Source: an uncultured Eubacteriales bacterium (GTDB taxonomy: Bacteria; Bacillota; Clostridia; Oscillospirales; Ruminococcaceae). Taken from it: a DNA stretch of 64,000 nt. The translations under genes and the position numbers were made by a program. Below, in pieces: positions 1 to 8,345 of this stretch (position 1 is its first letter; every line of letters begins with the position of its first letter). The stretch lies in assembly GCA_900314975.1 (NCBI GenBank), contig OMXI01000028.1:1-64000 (forward strand). Direction: 5' to 3'. Below the pieces are notes generated by a model. It was not told the origin of the DNA. It saw only the letters and a program-made list of their open reading frames with translations, and did no database searches.

Positions 1-462
1 CGAGGAAGCAGGGTCGGCAAGCTGTACGGAGTCGGTCGTGACTTTGAAAACATCGAAATGGGCGTTGCTTTTCGTAACTGTCACTGGTATGTGACCGACG
101 CTGTCGAGCCGTTTCAGCGTGACACTTTTTCTTTTGCGATACACGACCTAATGGTCGAGCAAGTCTACTTCGTTGGCTCGGCAACAGCTCTGTGTGAACT
201 GCTCTACAAAAGGTACGGCGGACAATATTATCCGAACAGAGTGACCCGTGACCTTGTTCAGCACACCGAGGAACTGATGACCTTGGGAGTGAGATTCACC
301 TCACGGCGCAGCCACGGCAGCAGGATAATCAGGCTCGAATATGACATCTCGGGTGACGCTAAGTCGGGCGCTCTGCTGTACAGCGAGGTGGAGAACTCTA
401 CCGGCACCCCAAATCCACCAAAGGCTTGGGTGACGGTAACTTTGAAAACACAAACGCTGTGA
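1..462 (+). CDS. RepA-like AAA ATPase, C-terminal part (cut by window edge)
   Basis: The frame is open from base 1 and ends with TGA at 460-462, so only the last ~153 residues are seen. They follow the same order of motifs as the C-terminus of the RepA-like ATPase at 35341-36402: GRD near the start, a W-Y/K-x-(V/I)-x-D turn, then LG(V/I)-x-F, R-R-x-H/S-G and a final (L/I)EYD. The ATPase core must lie to the left. By analogy this protein is the DNA helicase/initiator of a small integrative element whose integrase remnant is at 1743-2085. The call rests on this within-window comparison. Confidence 0.6.
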   Translation, partial: RGSRVGKLYGVGRDFENIEMGVAFRNCHWYVTDAVEPFQRDTFSFAIHDLMVEQVYFVGSATALCELLYKRYGGQYYPNRVTRDLVQHTEELMTLGVRFTSRRSHGSRIIRLEYDISGDAKSGALLYSEVENSTGTPNPPKAWVTVTLKTQTL

Positions 463-555
463 TCCGATTTTTGCCCGCCCTCTCCACCGGTGGAGAGTTT
501 ACCCGAGCCGCAGGCACAGAACGCCGCACAGGGCAACGTCGTGCAAGTGTGAGCG
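463..555 (+). repeat. Dispersed element repeat, copy I (after rep gene)
   Basis: About 90 bp directly after the RepA-like gene. It contains an 18-bp palindrome (CTCTCCACCGGTGGAGAG, about 480-497) and ends GCAAGTGTGAGCG. A close copy follows the other RepA-like gene (36479-36570) and a diverged copy forms the 3' end of the DUF927 gene (44234-44323). It always sits at the end of the replication gene, so it may be a terminator, origin or transfer site. Its role is not known. Confidence 0.7.
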
Positions 556-634
556 ATCTAAAGCCTATTTCCTCTGCAAATAACATTAGTATCGAGTTAA
601 TCATAGACGCTCAAATATAAGTAAGAAATGGACA

Positions 635-660
635 AAAAAGTCGCCACAAAAGCGGCGACC
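635..660 (-). terminator. Rho-independent terminator of the HNH gene
   Basis: On the minus strand the hairpin GTCGCC-loop-GGCGAC is followed by a T run, just after the stop of the broken HNH gene. Confidence 0.75.
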
Positions 661-665
661 GTTTA

Positions 666-1592
666 TTACTCTATATTGCTTTTACCTAAATTACAATCAC
701 TGCATAGCGTTTGCAAATTATCAATAACGGTTTCACCGCCCTTTGACCACGGCTTTATATGGTCAATATGCAGTTCCAATCCTGGTGTAGTCGCAGGAGA
801 CCTACCACACATACAGCATTTGAAATTGTCACGTTTCATAACAAGAAAGCGCATTCTGAGGTTAATATCTCTTTTTGTTTTATGCATTGGCATTTCATTC
901 TCAATTCGTACTTGAATATCATTTGGGAGTTGTATATCATCTTCGGCTTCGTCAGGCTTTTCAATTTCTTGCTCACCATTCATGTAGGAAACAAAGAATT
1001 CAAGTGCTTTTCGCCATGACCCAAAACAACGTTCAAAAACAGAAAGTGAATATTTGCTGATACCATTTTTTATATCGGTGGTCGTAGGTTGTCGTCCGAG
1101 TTCTATTCATATACGTTCGATTTCTTCTAAGGCTTCGTAATTACTAACACGCTTGCCAGACGGGACTTCAAATGGTACTAATCCAGCTGATTCAAGAGCA
1201 TTGTTCCATGTTTTGAATCTAATAAAATATGTCGCAGACGAATATCTCCCATTTTGATTATAATCTCCACTTGAAAAAGTTGTTTTATCTAACAATGCAG
1301 AAACTCTTTTTAAATCCTCGATTAATTCTTGTGTTGTAATGTATGACTGTGTATATGTTCCTGAACCTGTATCAACTTGTCTTTTTGTTGGAGTTAGCCC
1401 GCATAATCTTAGAGCATTTAGCCAGCCATTAAATCTTTTGGCTATTGTGCTGGCGCTGTATTTTCCACCATTGTTCTTATAATCATTTTGGGTAATACTG
1501 CTCTTTTTTAGATTTGAAGCAACTCTCAAAACATCTTTCAGCAGTTCTTCATCAGGTACATTTCTATGATACTCATTCAGCTTGAAATCCAT
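666..1592 (-). pseudogene. HNH homing-endonuclease-like gene split by one in-frame TGA
   Basis: Two open frames (1592-1107 and 983-666) lie in the same reading frame. The 5' part has repeats of about 50 residues of the homing-endonuclease-associated type (motifs such as ...RFNGWLNALRLCGL and ...RFKTWNNALESAGL). A third repeat lies partly in the gap (ERCFGSWRKALEFF). The 3' part is a classic HNH domain: RD-x-FKC-x-x-CG, then LHIDHI, then N-L-x-x-LC-x-x-CN. A single TGA at 1109-1107 stands where the other repeats suggest Trp (TGG to TGA). Repaired, it would be about 308 residues. It lies in an integrase/rep cassette where xis and the 5' half of int are missing. UGA acts as a normal stop elsewhere, so recoding is unlikely. 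Confidence 0.8.
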
Positions 1593-1742
1593 AAATGCAC
1601 ATCCTCACTTTATGATACTTTATTATGATTATAGCATGATAGTAATAAAAAAACAAGTCTCTTAAAAAACTATAAAAAACATAATGCAAACATAATTCTT
1701 GATGCAAGTAAATAGAACCCGAGTTTGGCATCAACAGTGATG

Positions 1743-2085
1743 CGACCAGGACAGCTACAAGGCTGAGCTTGGCGACAAGTGGCAGGAACACGACAGGCTG
1801 TTCACCAAGTGGGACGGCACTCCGATGCATCCTGCTACACCATACTCATGGCTCAAGCATGAGTGTGAACGCAGAGACTTCCCGTTCTATGGTGTACACA
1901 CATTCAGGCACCTGTTCGTATCGCTTGAGATAGAGGCTGGAATAGACCCGACCACCATTGCGGCTATGGTCGGACACTCGACACCGCAGACTACCCTGAC
2001 AACCTATAGTCATTTCTTCGCTGACAGCAAGCGAAAGGCAACAAATATAATTGCGGACATCATTGAGGGTAAAACGGCGGGCTGA
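1743..2085 (+). pseudogene. Tyrosine integrase, 3' remnant
   Basis: About 114 codons nearly identical to the end of the integrase at 45220-46431. Homology starts abruptly at DQDSYK and runs through the catalytic box HTFRHLF, the GHS motif and the Tyr of TYSHFF to EGKTAG. All upstream coding sequence, including the N-terminal DNA-binding domain and the first catalytic Arg, is missing, and no start or RBS fits. It shows that the leftmost element used the same integrase type as element B. Confidence 0.9.
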
Positions 2086-2116
2086 ACTAAAATTCAATCA
2101 GTGTACCACAAAATAA

Positions 2117-2146
2117 AACGACATCGGATATCGGTGTCGTTTTTTT
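2117..2146. terminator. Terminator between integrase remnant and YitT gene
   Basis: Hairpin AACGACA...TGTCGTT followed by seven T on the plus strand. It could also serve the opposing YitT gene, which ends at 2159. Confidence 0.75.
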
Positions 2147-2158
2147 GTGCATATATGT

Positions 2159-3043
2159 TCATGGTTCTTTTTTCTTGATAATATCCGATACGTCCTGCAA
2201 GGAAATGAATGCGGTCGGATCAATGCTGTGGACTATCTTTTTCAGCTTGTTTATCTGAAAGTGGTTGACGATGAAATATATGATCTCCTTGCTTTCCTTT
2301 GAGTAGCTGCCAATCGCATCAACAATCGTTCCGCTTGCTTCAAACTGTTCGGCAAGCGCATCGGATATGTCGTTTGCCTTGGTGGTGACTATCATTGCAC
2401 ATTTTGATTTATCTATGCCTTCAACGACGAAGTCGACCGTTCTTGAACCTATGTAATATGTTACGATCGAGTACAGCGGAAGTATCCGGCTCTTTACAGT
2501 GATGCCGCAGACGGTATAAAGCACGGTGTTGAAGATCATTACGAATGTGCCGATAGACAATCCTATCTTCTTTGCAAACACGACGGACAGCACATCTATA
2601 CCGTCTATCGCTCCGCCGAAGCGTATGGTCAGACCGCTGCCGATGCCTGAGATGACTCCGCCGAAGATCGCGCACAGCAGCAGATCCGAGCCTGCAAGCG
2701 GTGAGATAAATGAAACATCTATCGGCAAGACATTCATTATCAGATAGGACATCAGCGCATATATCCCAACGGTGTATATGGAGTAGATCGTGAAGGCTGC
2801 ACCCTGCTTTTTGAAGCCGAAAACAAAGATCGGGATATTCAGGACAAGCAGGAACAGCGACAGAGTAAGGTTTGCGGGCGTGATCTGATCGAGCAGCATC
2901 GACAGACCAGAGATGCCGCTGTCATAAAGCTTCACGGGAAAAAGAAATATTGTGACTCCAAAGGCGTTTATGATGCCTGCTACGGTCAGTGCAATAAAGG
3001 TCTTTGGGTCAAACTCCTTCAAAGCTGATCTTATTTTTTTCAA
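2159..3043 (-). CDS. YitT family membrane protein (DUF161 + DUF2179)
   Basis: 294 residues, a normal length for the family. The N-terminal two thirds are five or six hydrophobic helices (DUF161/YitT_membrane; glycine-rich stretch GGVISGIGSGLTIRFGG). The C-terminal ~80 residues form the soluble DUF2179 domain (GIDKSKCAMIVTT... then GSYSKESKEIIYFIV). Function in the family is unknown; transport or sensing is usually supposed. The start is TTG at 3043, chosen because AAGGAGAG lies 8 nt before it and no ATG fits. It lies downstream of pyruvate kinase on the same strand with a ~100-bp gap, so it may have its own promoter. Confidence 0.88.
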   Translation of the reverse strand: MKKIRSALKEFDPKTFIALTVAGIINAFGVTIFLFPVKLYDSGISGLSMLLDQITPANLTLSLFLLVLNIPIFVFGFKKQGAAFTIYSIYTVGIYALMSYLIMNVLPIDVSFISPLAGSDLLLCAIFGGVISGIGSGLTIRFGGAIDGIDVLSVVFAKKIGLSIGTFVMIFNTVLYTVCGITVKSRILPLYSIVTYYIGSRTVDFVVEGIDKSKCAMIVTTKANDISDALAEQFEASGTIVDAIGSYSKESKEIIYFIVNHFQINKLKKIVHSIDPTAFISLQDVSDIIKKKEP

Positions 3044-3146
3044 TTATTTACTCTCCTTGACTTTTCAGCTTCAGAAACAGCCGCACTCTGTCGCCGGCAG
3101 AATACGGCTGTAATCTGGTGTTACTATGATGGATTCAAGCCTAATA

Positions 3147-4568
3147 CTAATGTACAGTCTCAAGGCGAATCGTGTTGGTATTATTTGATTTACCGTTGAT
3201 CTGTCCACCTGTCAGTATAACATTATCTCCCTTGACTAATCCAAATATCTGCTTTGCTTCCTGCATTGCATGATAAAACATAACATCAACTGAATTAAAC
3301 TCTTCACTCATTACCGGTGTTACTCCCCAACTAAGATTGAGTTTTCTCCACGCCTTTCTTGAGGTTGTCATTCCGATAATATCAACAGGCGGTCTGAAAC
3401 GGCTTACCATACGAACGGTCACTCCCGACAGAGAACTGATAACTACCCCTTTCGCTTTTGTGTCGATCGCCATAGCACAGGTCGCATGAGACACAGCATC
3501 AATATTATTCTGTATCTCGTATTCTGTTGTTGCAAAAAGCTTTCTGTAATCAATGGTTTTTTCTGTGCTTTCAGCAATCTCAGCCATGTTTTTCACGGCA
3601 GCAACAGGATACTTGCCCGAAGCTGTTTCACCGGAAAGCATGATAGCAGATGATCCGTCATAGACTGCATTTGCAACATCGGAGATCTCTGCCCTTGTCG
3701 GACGGGGCTTATGTATCATAGATTCCAACATTTCAGTGGCAGTTATGACACGCTTGCCGAGCAAACGGCATTTTTTGATCAGATACTTTTGGATAGACGG
3801 TACCTCAACAAATGGAATTTCTACCCCAAGATCACCTCTTGCGACCATTATTCCGTCTGCTATATCACATATCTCATCAATATGATCTACTCCGGAACGG
3901 TTTTCGATTTTTGCGATAATATCGATATCCTCACCGCCATTTTCGTTGAGAAATGAACGCAGCATTTCCACATCACTCTTGTTAGATACGAAAGAAGCAG
4001 CTACGAAATCAATACCATTTTGAATACCAAATATCAGATCCTCTTTGTCTTGATTACTTAGATAATCACCCTTGAGAACATGATTGGGGAAATTCATACT
4101 TTTACGATCGGACATTTCTCCTCCGACCAGAACATCACAAAAAACAGTGTTATCGCTGATACTCTTGACCTGGAATGACAGCAACCCATTATCGACCAGT
4201 ATGATGTCACCTATATCAACTTCATCGGCAAGGTGCTTGTAGCTTACAGAAACTCGCTCATTCGTTCCAGTACAATCATCAGCAGTAAAAGCGAATGTAT
4301 CACCGTCATTCAGAAATATCTTATGATTTTCAAATGTTTGTATACGATACTCGGGACCTTTAGTGTCAAGCATGATCGCAATAGGAAGATCAAGTTCTTC
4401 TCTGACCTTCTTTATCATATCTATCTTGACCTGATGTTCCTCATGGGTACCATGTGAGAAATTCAATCTTGCAACATTCATTCCTGCAAGGCAAATTTCT
4501 CTGAGTATATCCTCACTTTCACTTGCCGGACCAATTGTGCAGATCACCTTAGTCTTTCTCATCCGCAT
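3147..4568 (-). CDS. pyk: Pyruvate kinase
   Basis: Converts phosphoenolpyruvate and ADP to pyruvate and ATP, the last step of glycolysis. 473 residues with the full barrel: KVICTIGPAS, NFSHG (substrate Arg/Asn region), LDTKGPE, the IIAKIENRSG strand with the catalytic Lys, MVARGDLG, and SGETASGKYP followed by the C-terminal regulatory domain. It lacks the extra PEP-utiliser-like C-terminal domain found in some Firmicutes. Small departures from the usual sequence (EYR after LDTKGP; ATEMLESM where Gln is usual) suggest a divergent or second isozyme. Two in-frame ATGs (4568 and 4562) are possible. The 5' end overlaps the small membrane ORF by 20 bp, so translation is probably coupled. Confidence 0.95.
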   Translation of the reverse strand: MRMRKTKVICTIGPASESEDILREICLAGMNVARLNFSHGTHEEHQVKIDMIKKVREELDLPIAIMLDTKGPEYRIQTFENHKIFLNDGDTFAFTADDCTGTNERVSVSYKHLADEVDIGDIILVDNGLLSFQVKSISDNTVFCDVLVGGEMSDRKSMNFPNHVLKGDYLSNQDKEDLIFGIQNGIDFVAASFVSNKSDVEMLRSFLNENGGEDIDIIAKIENRSGVDHIDEICDIADGIMVARGDLGVEIPFVEVPSIQKYLIKKCRLLGKRVITATEMLESMIHKPRPTRAEISDVANAVYDGSSAIMLSGETASGKYPVAAVKNMAEIAESTEKTIDYRKLFATTEYEIQNNIDAVSHATCAMAIDTKAKGVVISSLSGVTVRMVSRFRPPVDIIGMTTSRKAWRKLNLSWGVTPVMSEEFNSVDVMFYHAMQEAKQIFGLVKGDNVILTGGQINGKSNNTNTIRLETVH

Positions 4569-4713
4569 TCACCTCATTGTCTTTTTTGTCATCATCTTTT
4601 TTGTCATCGTCCTTGTCCGGCTTGTTCAGAATCCTGTTGAGATAGAGATAAAAAATCATCATTCCTATTGGCAGCAAGACGCATAAGATCGGGATTATTA
4701 TACTATTCGTCAT
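4549..4713 (-). CDS. Small membrane protein (54 aa) overlapping pyk
   Basis: Starts at ATG 4713 with a CGGAGG site 7-8 nt upstream and ends with TAA at 4549-4551, inside the first codons of pyk. The first ~28 residues are one hydrophobic helix. The rest is a highly charged tail with repeated DDDKKD blocks. It resembles the small one-helix proteins found next to membrane enzymes, but I do not recognise the family. The overlap with pyk and the good RBS support a real gene. Confidence 0.6.
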   Translation of the reverse strand: MTNSIIIPILCVLLPIGMMIFYLYLNRILNKPDKDDDKKDDDKKDNEVNADEKD

Positions 4714-4747
4714 TATTTTTCCTCCGTTATTATTGATTCATTTGCCA

Positions 4748-5170
4748 TTATCGGCTGATGCAATATAACGAAGGTCTGTTTTTATATCCGTCCTGATCGT
4801 GTATGTACTTGATAATATATCGTCGTCTGAACTGTATCTGTCTGAAAATCTGAAACAGTACGAGATACAGAACAACCGCAGCAATAAACAAAAAAAAGCT
4901 GCCTTTGATGAAATGTTCAAACCATCGGTGACGATCTGACTTTCTTGGGGTGTCAGAACGAACTAGTTTCGCTGCATCTGACTGTAACAGTTCCTGAGAA
5001 CATACTCCCTGCGCTATGGTGTATACATCACAGACTATTGTTTTCTGCTTTGATACTGCGCCAAGTTCGCTGTCAGTTTCTCTGTTATTATCTCCCGCAA
5101 ATAAAAAGATACACAAAAACAGGGCGGACATCAGTGAGATCATTCTTTGCTCTATAGTATGCTTTTTCAT
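4748..5170 (-). CDS. Hypothetical exported/membrane protein upstream of pyk
   Basis: 140 residues from ATG 5170, chosen because AGGAGGGCAGACA precedes it; longer frames begin upstream of the promoter. An N-terminal hydrophobic stretch (MSALFLCIFLFAG) looks like a signal or anchor. A second helix lies near residues 90-110 (FFLFIAAVVLYLVLFQIF), followed by a basic tail. No recognised domain. It is the first gene of a likely three-gene unit with the 54-residue ORF and pyk; all are close and co-oriented. Confidence 0.55.
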   Translation of the reverse strand: MKKHTIEQRMISLMSALFLCIFLFAGDNNRETDSELGAVSKQKTIVCDVYTIAQGVCSQELLQSDAAKLVRSDTPRKSDRHRWFEHFIKGSFFLFIAAVVLYLVLFQIFRQIQFRRRYIIKYIHDQDGYKNRPSLYCISR

Positions 5171-5219
5171 TGTCTGCCCTCCTTGTCCTGCAAAAAACCT
5201 CTGCCATAGGTTTATCATT

Positions 5220-5248
5220 ATCATATCATTTAATATTGCAAAAGTCAA
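5220..5248 (-). promoter_or_regulatory. Promoter of the pyk unit
   Basis: Minus strand: -35 TTGACT (5248-5243), 17-nt spacer, -10 TATGAT (5225-5220), about 50 nt before the start at 5170. Confidence 0.6.
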
Positions 5249-5356
5249 TGCAGAACGGCGTTATCGCATTGATTTAATGTGGATTTAACATAGCTGTACT
5301 GTTTAAATTTACAAAGCTGTGATATACTGATATGTTGAAAGGCTGTGATATGAAAA

Positions 5357-6019
5357 ATGCTGATATACATACTTGAAGATGAAGAAAACATCAGGGAGCT
5401 TGAAGCCTTTGCTATGAAAAACAGCGGCTACGATGCGATGTGCTTTGAAAGCTCGGGTGACTTTTACAAGGCTCTGGAAAAGCAGCTGCCCGACCTTATA
5501 CTTCTTGACATTATGCTGCCCGGTGACGACGGACTTACCGTTCTGACCAAGCTGCGCGGCGACGAGCGCTGTGCAGGGATACCCGTCATCATCATTTCCG
5601 CAAAGACTACCGAGCTTGACAGAGTGAAAGGTCTTGACCTCGGGGCAGACGATTATCTATGCAAGCCGTTCGGTGTAATGGAGCTTGTGAGCAGGGTGCG
5701 GGCTAGGCTGAGAACTTCAGACCGAAAGAGTGAATACACCTTCGCTGAGATAACCCTGTCGGAAGAGTCCAGAGCCGTGACTGTAAACGGAAGGGCTGTT
5801 GAGCTTACCTACAAGGAGTTCGAGCTGCTCAAACTCCTTATCAGCAGCCCGGGAACTGTGTTTGAAAGGGACTATATACTTGACAAGGTTTGGGGTTATG
5901 ACAGCTCGGGGCGAACCCTTGACGTGCATATCCGCACGCTGCGGTCAAAGCTGGGAGAGTGCGGCAGATATATCGTGACCGTGCGCAATGTGGGCTACAA
6001 GCTCGAAAAGGGTGGCTGA
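5357..6019 (+). CDS. OmpR/PhoB-type response regulator
   Basis: 220 residues. The receiver domain (about 1-115) has the acidic pocket EDE at 7-9, phospho-acceptor D51 in LILLDIMLPGDDG, and the conserved Lys in LCKPFG. The C-terminal winged helix (about 125-218) has the typical VELTYKEFELLKLL start and the recognition segment GRTLDVHIRTLRSKLG. Phosphorylation by the partner kinase directly downstream would control DNA binding. The start at 5357 follows a weak AAAGG site. The kinase gene begins one base after this stop, so the two form one operon. Confidence 0.95.
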   Translation: MLIYILEDEENIRELEAFAMKNSGYDAMCFESSGDFYKALEKQLPDLILLDIMLPGDDGLTVLTKLRGDERCAGIPVIIISAKTTELDRVKGLDLGADDYLCKPFGVMELVSRVRARLRTSDRKSEYTFAEITLSEESRAVTVNGRAVELTYKEFELLKLLISSPGTVFERDYILDKVWGYDSSGRTLDVHIRTLRSKLGECGRYIVTVRNVGYKLEKGG

Positions 6020-6020
6020 T

Positions 6021-7325
6021 ATGGAGAAAAAGATAGTACTTAGTCTGTTTTACATGGGAGTCGTGACCGCTGTTGTGGGAATAATCGTGACCACAGTCTC
6101 CTACTTTGGCTTTTTCAAACGGGAGGTCGAGGAAAACCTGGCTCACGAATGTCACCTGCTTGCACAGTGCTATGACAGCGGCGATCCTATCAGCGACCTT
6201 GACCGCTTTACAGGCGAGGACTTCCGCATCACTCTTATCGAAAAGGATGGCAGGGTGATATTCGAGAGCGCTGCCGATGCGCAGGATATGGCAAATCACC
6301 TTGACCGCCCCGAGATAAAGTCGGCTGACAAAAACGGAACAGGCACCGACACACGTTTCTCCGACACGATTGGCACACAGGACTATTACTACGCACTGCG
6401 GCTTGATGACGGAAATATCCTGCGGGTGTCGATACAGGCGGACTCAATCTTTGCGCTGTTTGAGCGAAGCCTGGTCATCATCATTGTGATAATAATCGGT
6501 ATCGTGATAGTTTCTATGATAGCCTCGGTAAAGCTGACGGACAAGCTGGTCTCGCCTCTGAAAAAGATACCCGAACTGCTGCGGACAAACAAGATGGCGA
6601 GCGACACGGACATCTACCCCGAGATAGTACCGCTGGTCGAGGAGATACGCAGCGTGCGCAGCTCACAAAGCGAGATGCGCCAGGAATTCACGGCGAATGT
6701 ATCCCACGAGCTGAAAACCCCGCTGACCTCCATTTCGGGATATGCGCAGGTCATCGAAAACGGTATGGCACAGGGAGAGGACTGCATCAGATTTGCAGCA
6801 AAAATACGCTCTGAATCGGCACGTATGCTGACGCTTATCAGCGACATCATCAGGCTTTCCGAGCTTGATTCTGAAGAAGTCGAGTCACTTAATGACGATA
6901 TAGATTTGACGCAGACAGCACGGGAATGCCGTGAACAGCTTGAGCCTCTGGCAGAGCGCAGAGGCATCAGAATAACGCTGTCGGGAGAAGCTGAAACGAT
7001 AAAGGGCAGCCGCACCGAGATACACGAGCTTATTTACAATCTTGTTGACAACGCCATAAAGTACAACCGTGACAACGGAAACATAAATATCACCGTTTCG
7101 GGAAAAACTCTCGCTGTTGAGGACACGGGTATCGGCATACCAAAGGAAAGCATACCGCGGATATTCGAGCGCTTTTATCGGGCAGACAAAAGCCGCAGCC
7201 GTGCCAAAGGCGGAACGGGACTCGGGCTTTCGATAGTGCGCCATATCGCCGAGCGTCACGGCGCGGAAATAAACGTGGACAGCACCGTTAATGTGGGAAC
7301 AAGGATAACGGTAATATTCAGATGA
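6021..7325 (+). CDS. PhoR-type sensor histidine kinase
   Basis: 434 residues from ATG 6021. TM1 at about 5-27, an extracytoplasmic sensor of ~120 residues, TM2 at about 150-172 (LVIIIVIIIGIVIVSMIA), then a HAMP-like linker. The HisKA box FTANVSHELKTPLTSISGYAQ holds the phospho-His near residue 229. The HATPase domain has N-box IYNLVDNAIKYN, G1 DTGIGIP and G2 GTGLGLSI. It phosphorylates the preceding regulator. Na+/Ca2+ and Na+/Pi transporter genes follow, so an ionic or phosphate stimulus is possible, but that is inference from position only. Confidence 0.95.
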   Translation: MEKKIVLSLFYMGVVTAVVGIIVTTVSYFGFFKREVEENLAHECHLLAQCYDSGDPISDLDRFTGEDFRITLIEKDGRVIFESAADAQDMANHLDRPEIKSADKNGTGTDTRFSDTIGTQDYYYALRLDDGNILRVSIQADSIFALFERSLVIIIVIIIGIVIVSMIASVKLTDKLVSPLKKIPELLRTNKMASDTDIYPEIVPLVEEIRSVRSSQSEMRQEFTANVSHELKTPLTSISGYAQVIENGMAQGEDCIRFAAKIRSESARMLTLISDIIRLSELDSEEVESLNDDIDLTQTARECREQLEPLAERRGIRITLSGEAETIKGSRTEIHELIYNLVDNAIKYNRDNGNINITVSGKTLAVEDTGIGIPKESIPRIFERFYRADKSRSRAKGGTGLGLSIVRHIAERHGAEINVDSTVNVGTRITVIFR

Positions 7326-7351
7326 AAAAGGACAGAGGGAAGTAAAATATC

Positions 7352-8329
7352 ATGGACATTTTTTTAAACATTCTTTTGCTTATCGCAGGCTTCATTGCGC
7401 TTATCAAGGGCGCTGATCTGTTTGTGGACGGCAGCTCGGCTCTGGCAAGGAATTTCAAGGTCCCGGGAGTTATAATAGGTCTTACTATCGTTGCTATGGG
7501 TACGAGTGCGCCCGAGCTTGCGGTAAGCACATCGGCAGCGATAAAGGGAGCTAACGAGATAGCCCTGAGCAACGTTGTCGGTTCAAACATTTTCAATCTG
7601 CTTGGAGTTCTGGGTATCTGCGCGATGATTCGCCCTTTGCCGATAGACAGGGCGATAATGAAAAGAGATTTTCCTTTTTCGATTTTTTTATCAGTCCTTG
7701 CACTTGGTGCGGTGGGACTTCCGATGATAATAAACGGTGACATCAAGACCGCAGCTATGTCCGATAATGTCGGCAAGGTGAGCAGACCATTCAGCATCAT
7801 TTTGCTCGTGTTGTTCGTAAGCTATATCACAATGCTCATCATACTGGCAAAGAAAAATCCGCAGCAGGAAGAGGCAGGCGAAAAAAAGCCTATGTGGAAA
7901 TGTGCCCTGCTGATACTTGTCGGGCTTGCCTGCATAATCGCAGGCGGACAGTTCGTGGTCAACGGTGCCAAGGCGATAGCATCGGCTTTGGGAATGTCTG
8001 AGACACTTATCGGTCTTACGATAGTTGCGATAGGCACTTCCCTGCCCGAGCTTGTGACCTCGGTGGTCGCATCACGCAAGGGCGAAAACGGTCTTGCCGT
8101 GGGAAACGTAGTAGGCTCAAACATCTTCAACATACTCTTTATCCTTGGTGTTTCGGGAGCTATCCACCCGATAAGCGTCAACCTTGCATCTGTCCTTGAC
8201 CTTGCGGTACTGGTGGTCATCAGCATCATCACGATGATATTTGCAAGGACAAAGCACATCGGCAGAGCCGAGGGTGCTGTAATGGTCGGGCTGTATGCTG
8301 CTGATGTTGTTTTTGCTGTACTGAGATAG
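7352..8329 (+). CDS. Calcium/sodium antiporter (CaCA family, YrbG-like)
   Basis: 325 residues, about ten membrane helices in two inverted halves. Each half carries the alpha-repeat: GTSAPELAVS in the first and GTSLPELVTS in the second, with the paired VVGSNIFN signatures (NVVGSNIFNLLGV; NVVGSNIFNILFI). The acidic residues in the alpha repeats bind the exchanged cations. It would extrude Ca2+ in exchange for Na+ (or H+). It begins 27 bp after the kinase gene and is followed 16 bp later by the phosphate cotransporter, so all four genes may be co-transcribed. Confidence 0.93.
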   Translation: MDIFLNILLLIAGFIALIKGADLFVDGSSALARNFKVPGVIIGLTIVAMGTSAPELAVSTSAAIKGANEIALSNVVGSNIFNLLGVLGICAMIRPLPIDRAIMKRDFPFSIFLSVLALGAVGLPMIINGDIKTAAMSDNVGKVSRPFSIILLVLFVSYITMLIILAKKNPQQEEAGEKKPMWKCALLILVGLACIIAGGQFVVNGAKAIASALGMSETLIGLTIVAIGTSLPELVTSVVASRKGENGLAVGNVVGSNIFNILFILGVSGAIHPISVNLASVLDLAVLVVISIITMIFARTKHIGRAEGAVMVGLYAADVVFAVLR

Positions 8330-8345
8330 TTTTGTGGAGGTATGT

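Noticed and set aside
426-620. A small gene after the RepA-like gene
   Set aside because: It follows the dispersed repeat, which is read through in different frames in its other copies.
1107-1109. UGA recoded as Trp
   Set aside because: UGA ends many intact genes in the window (for example the response regulator and the HerA-like gene), so a nonsense mutation is simpler.
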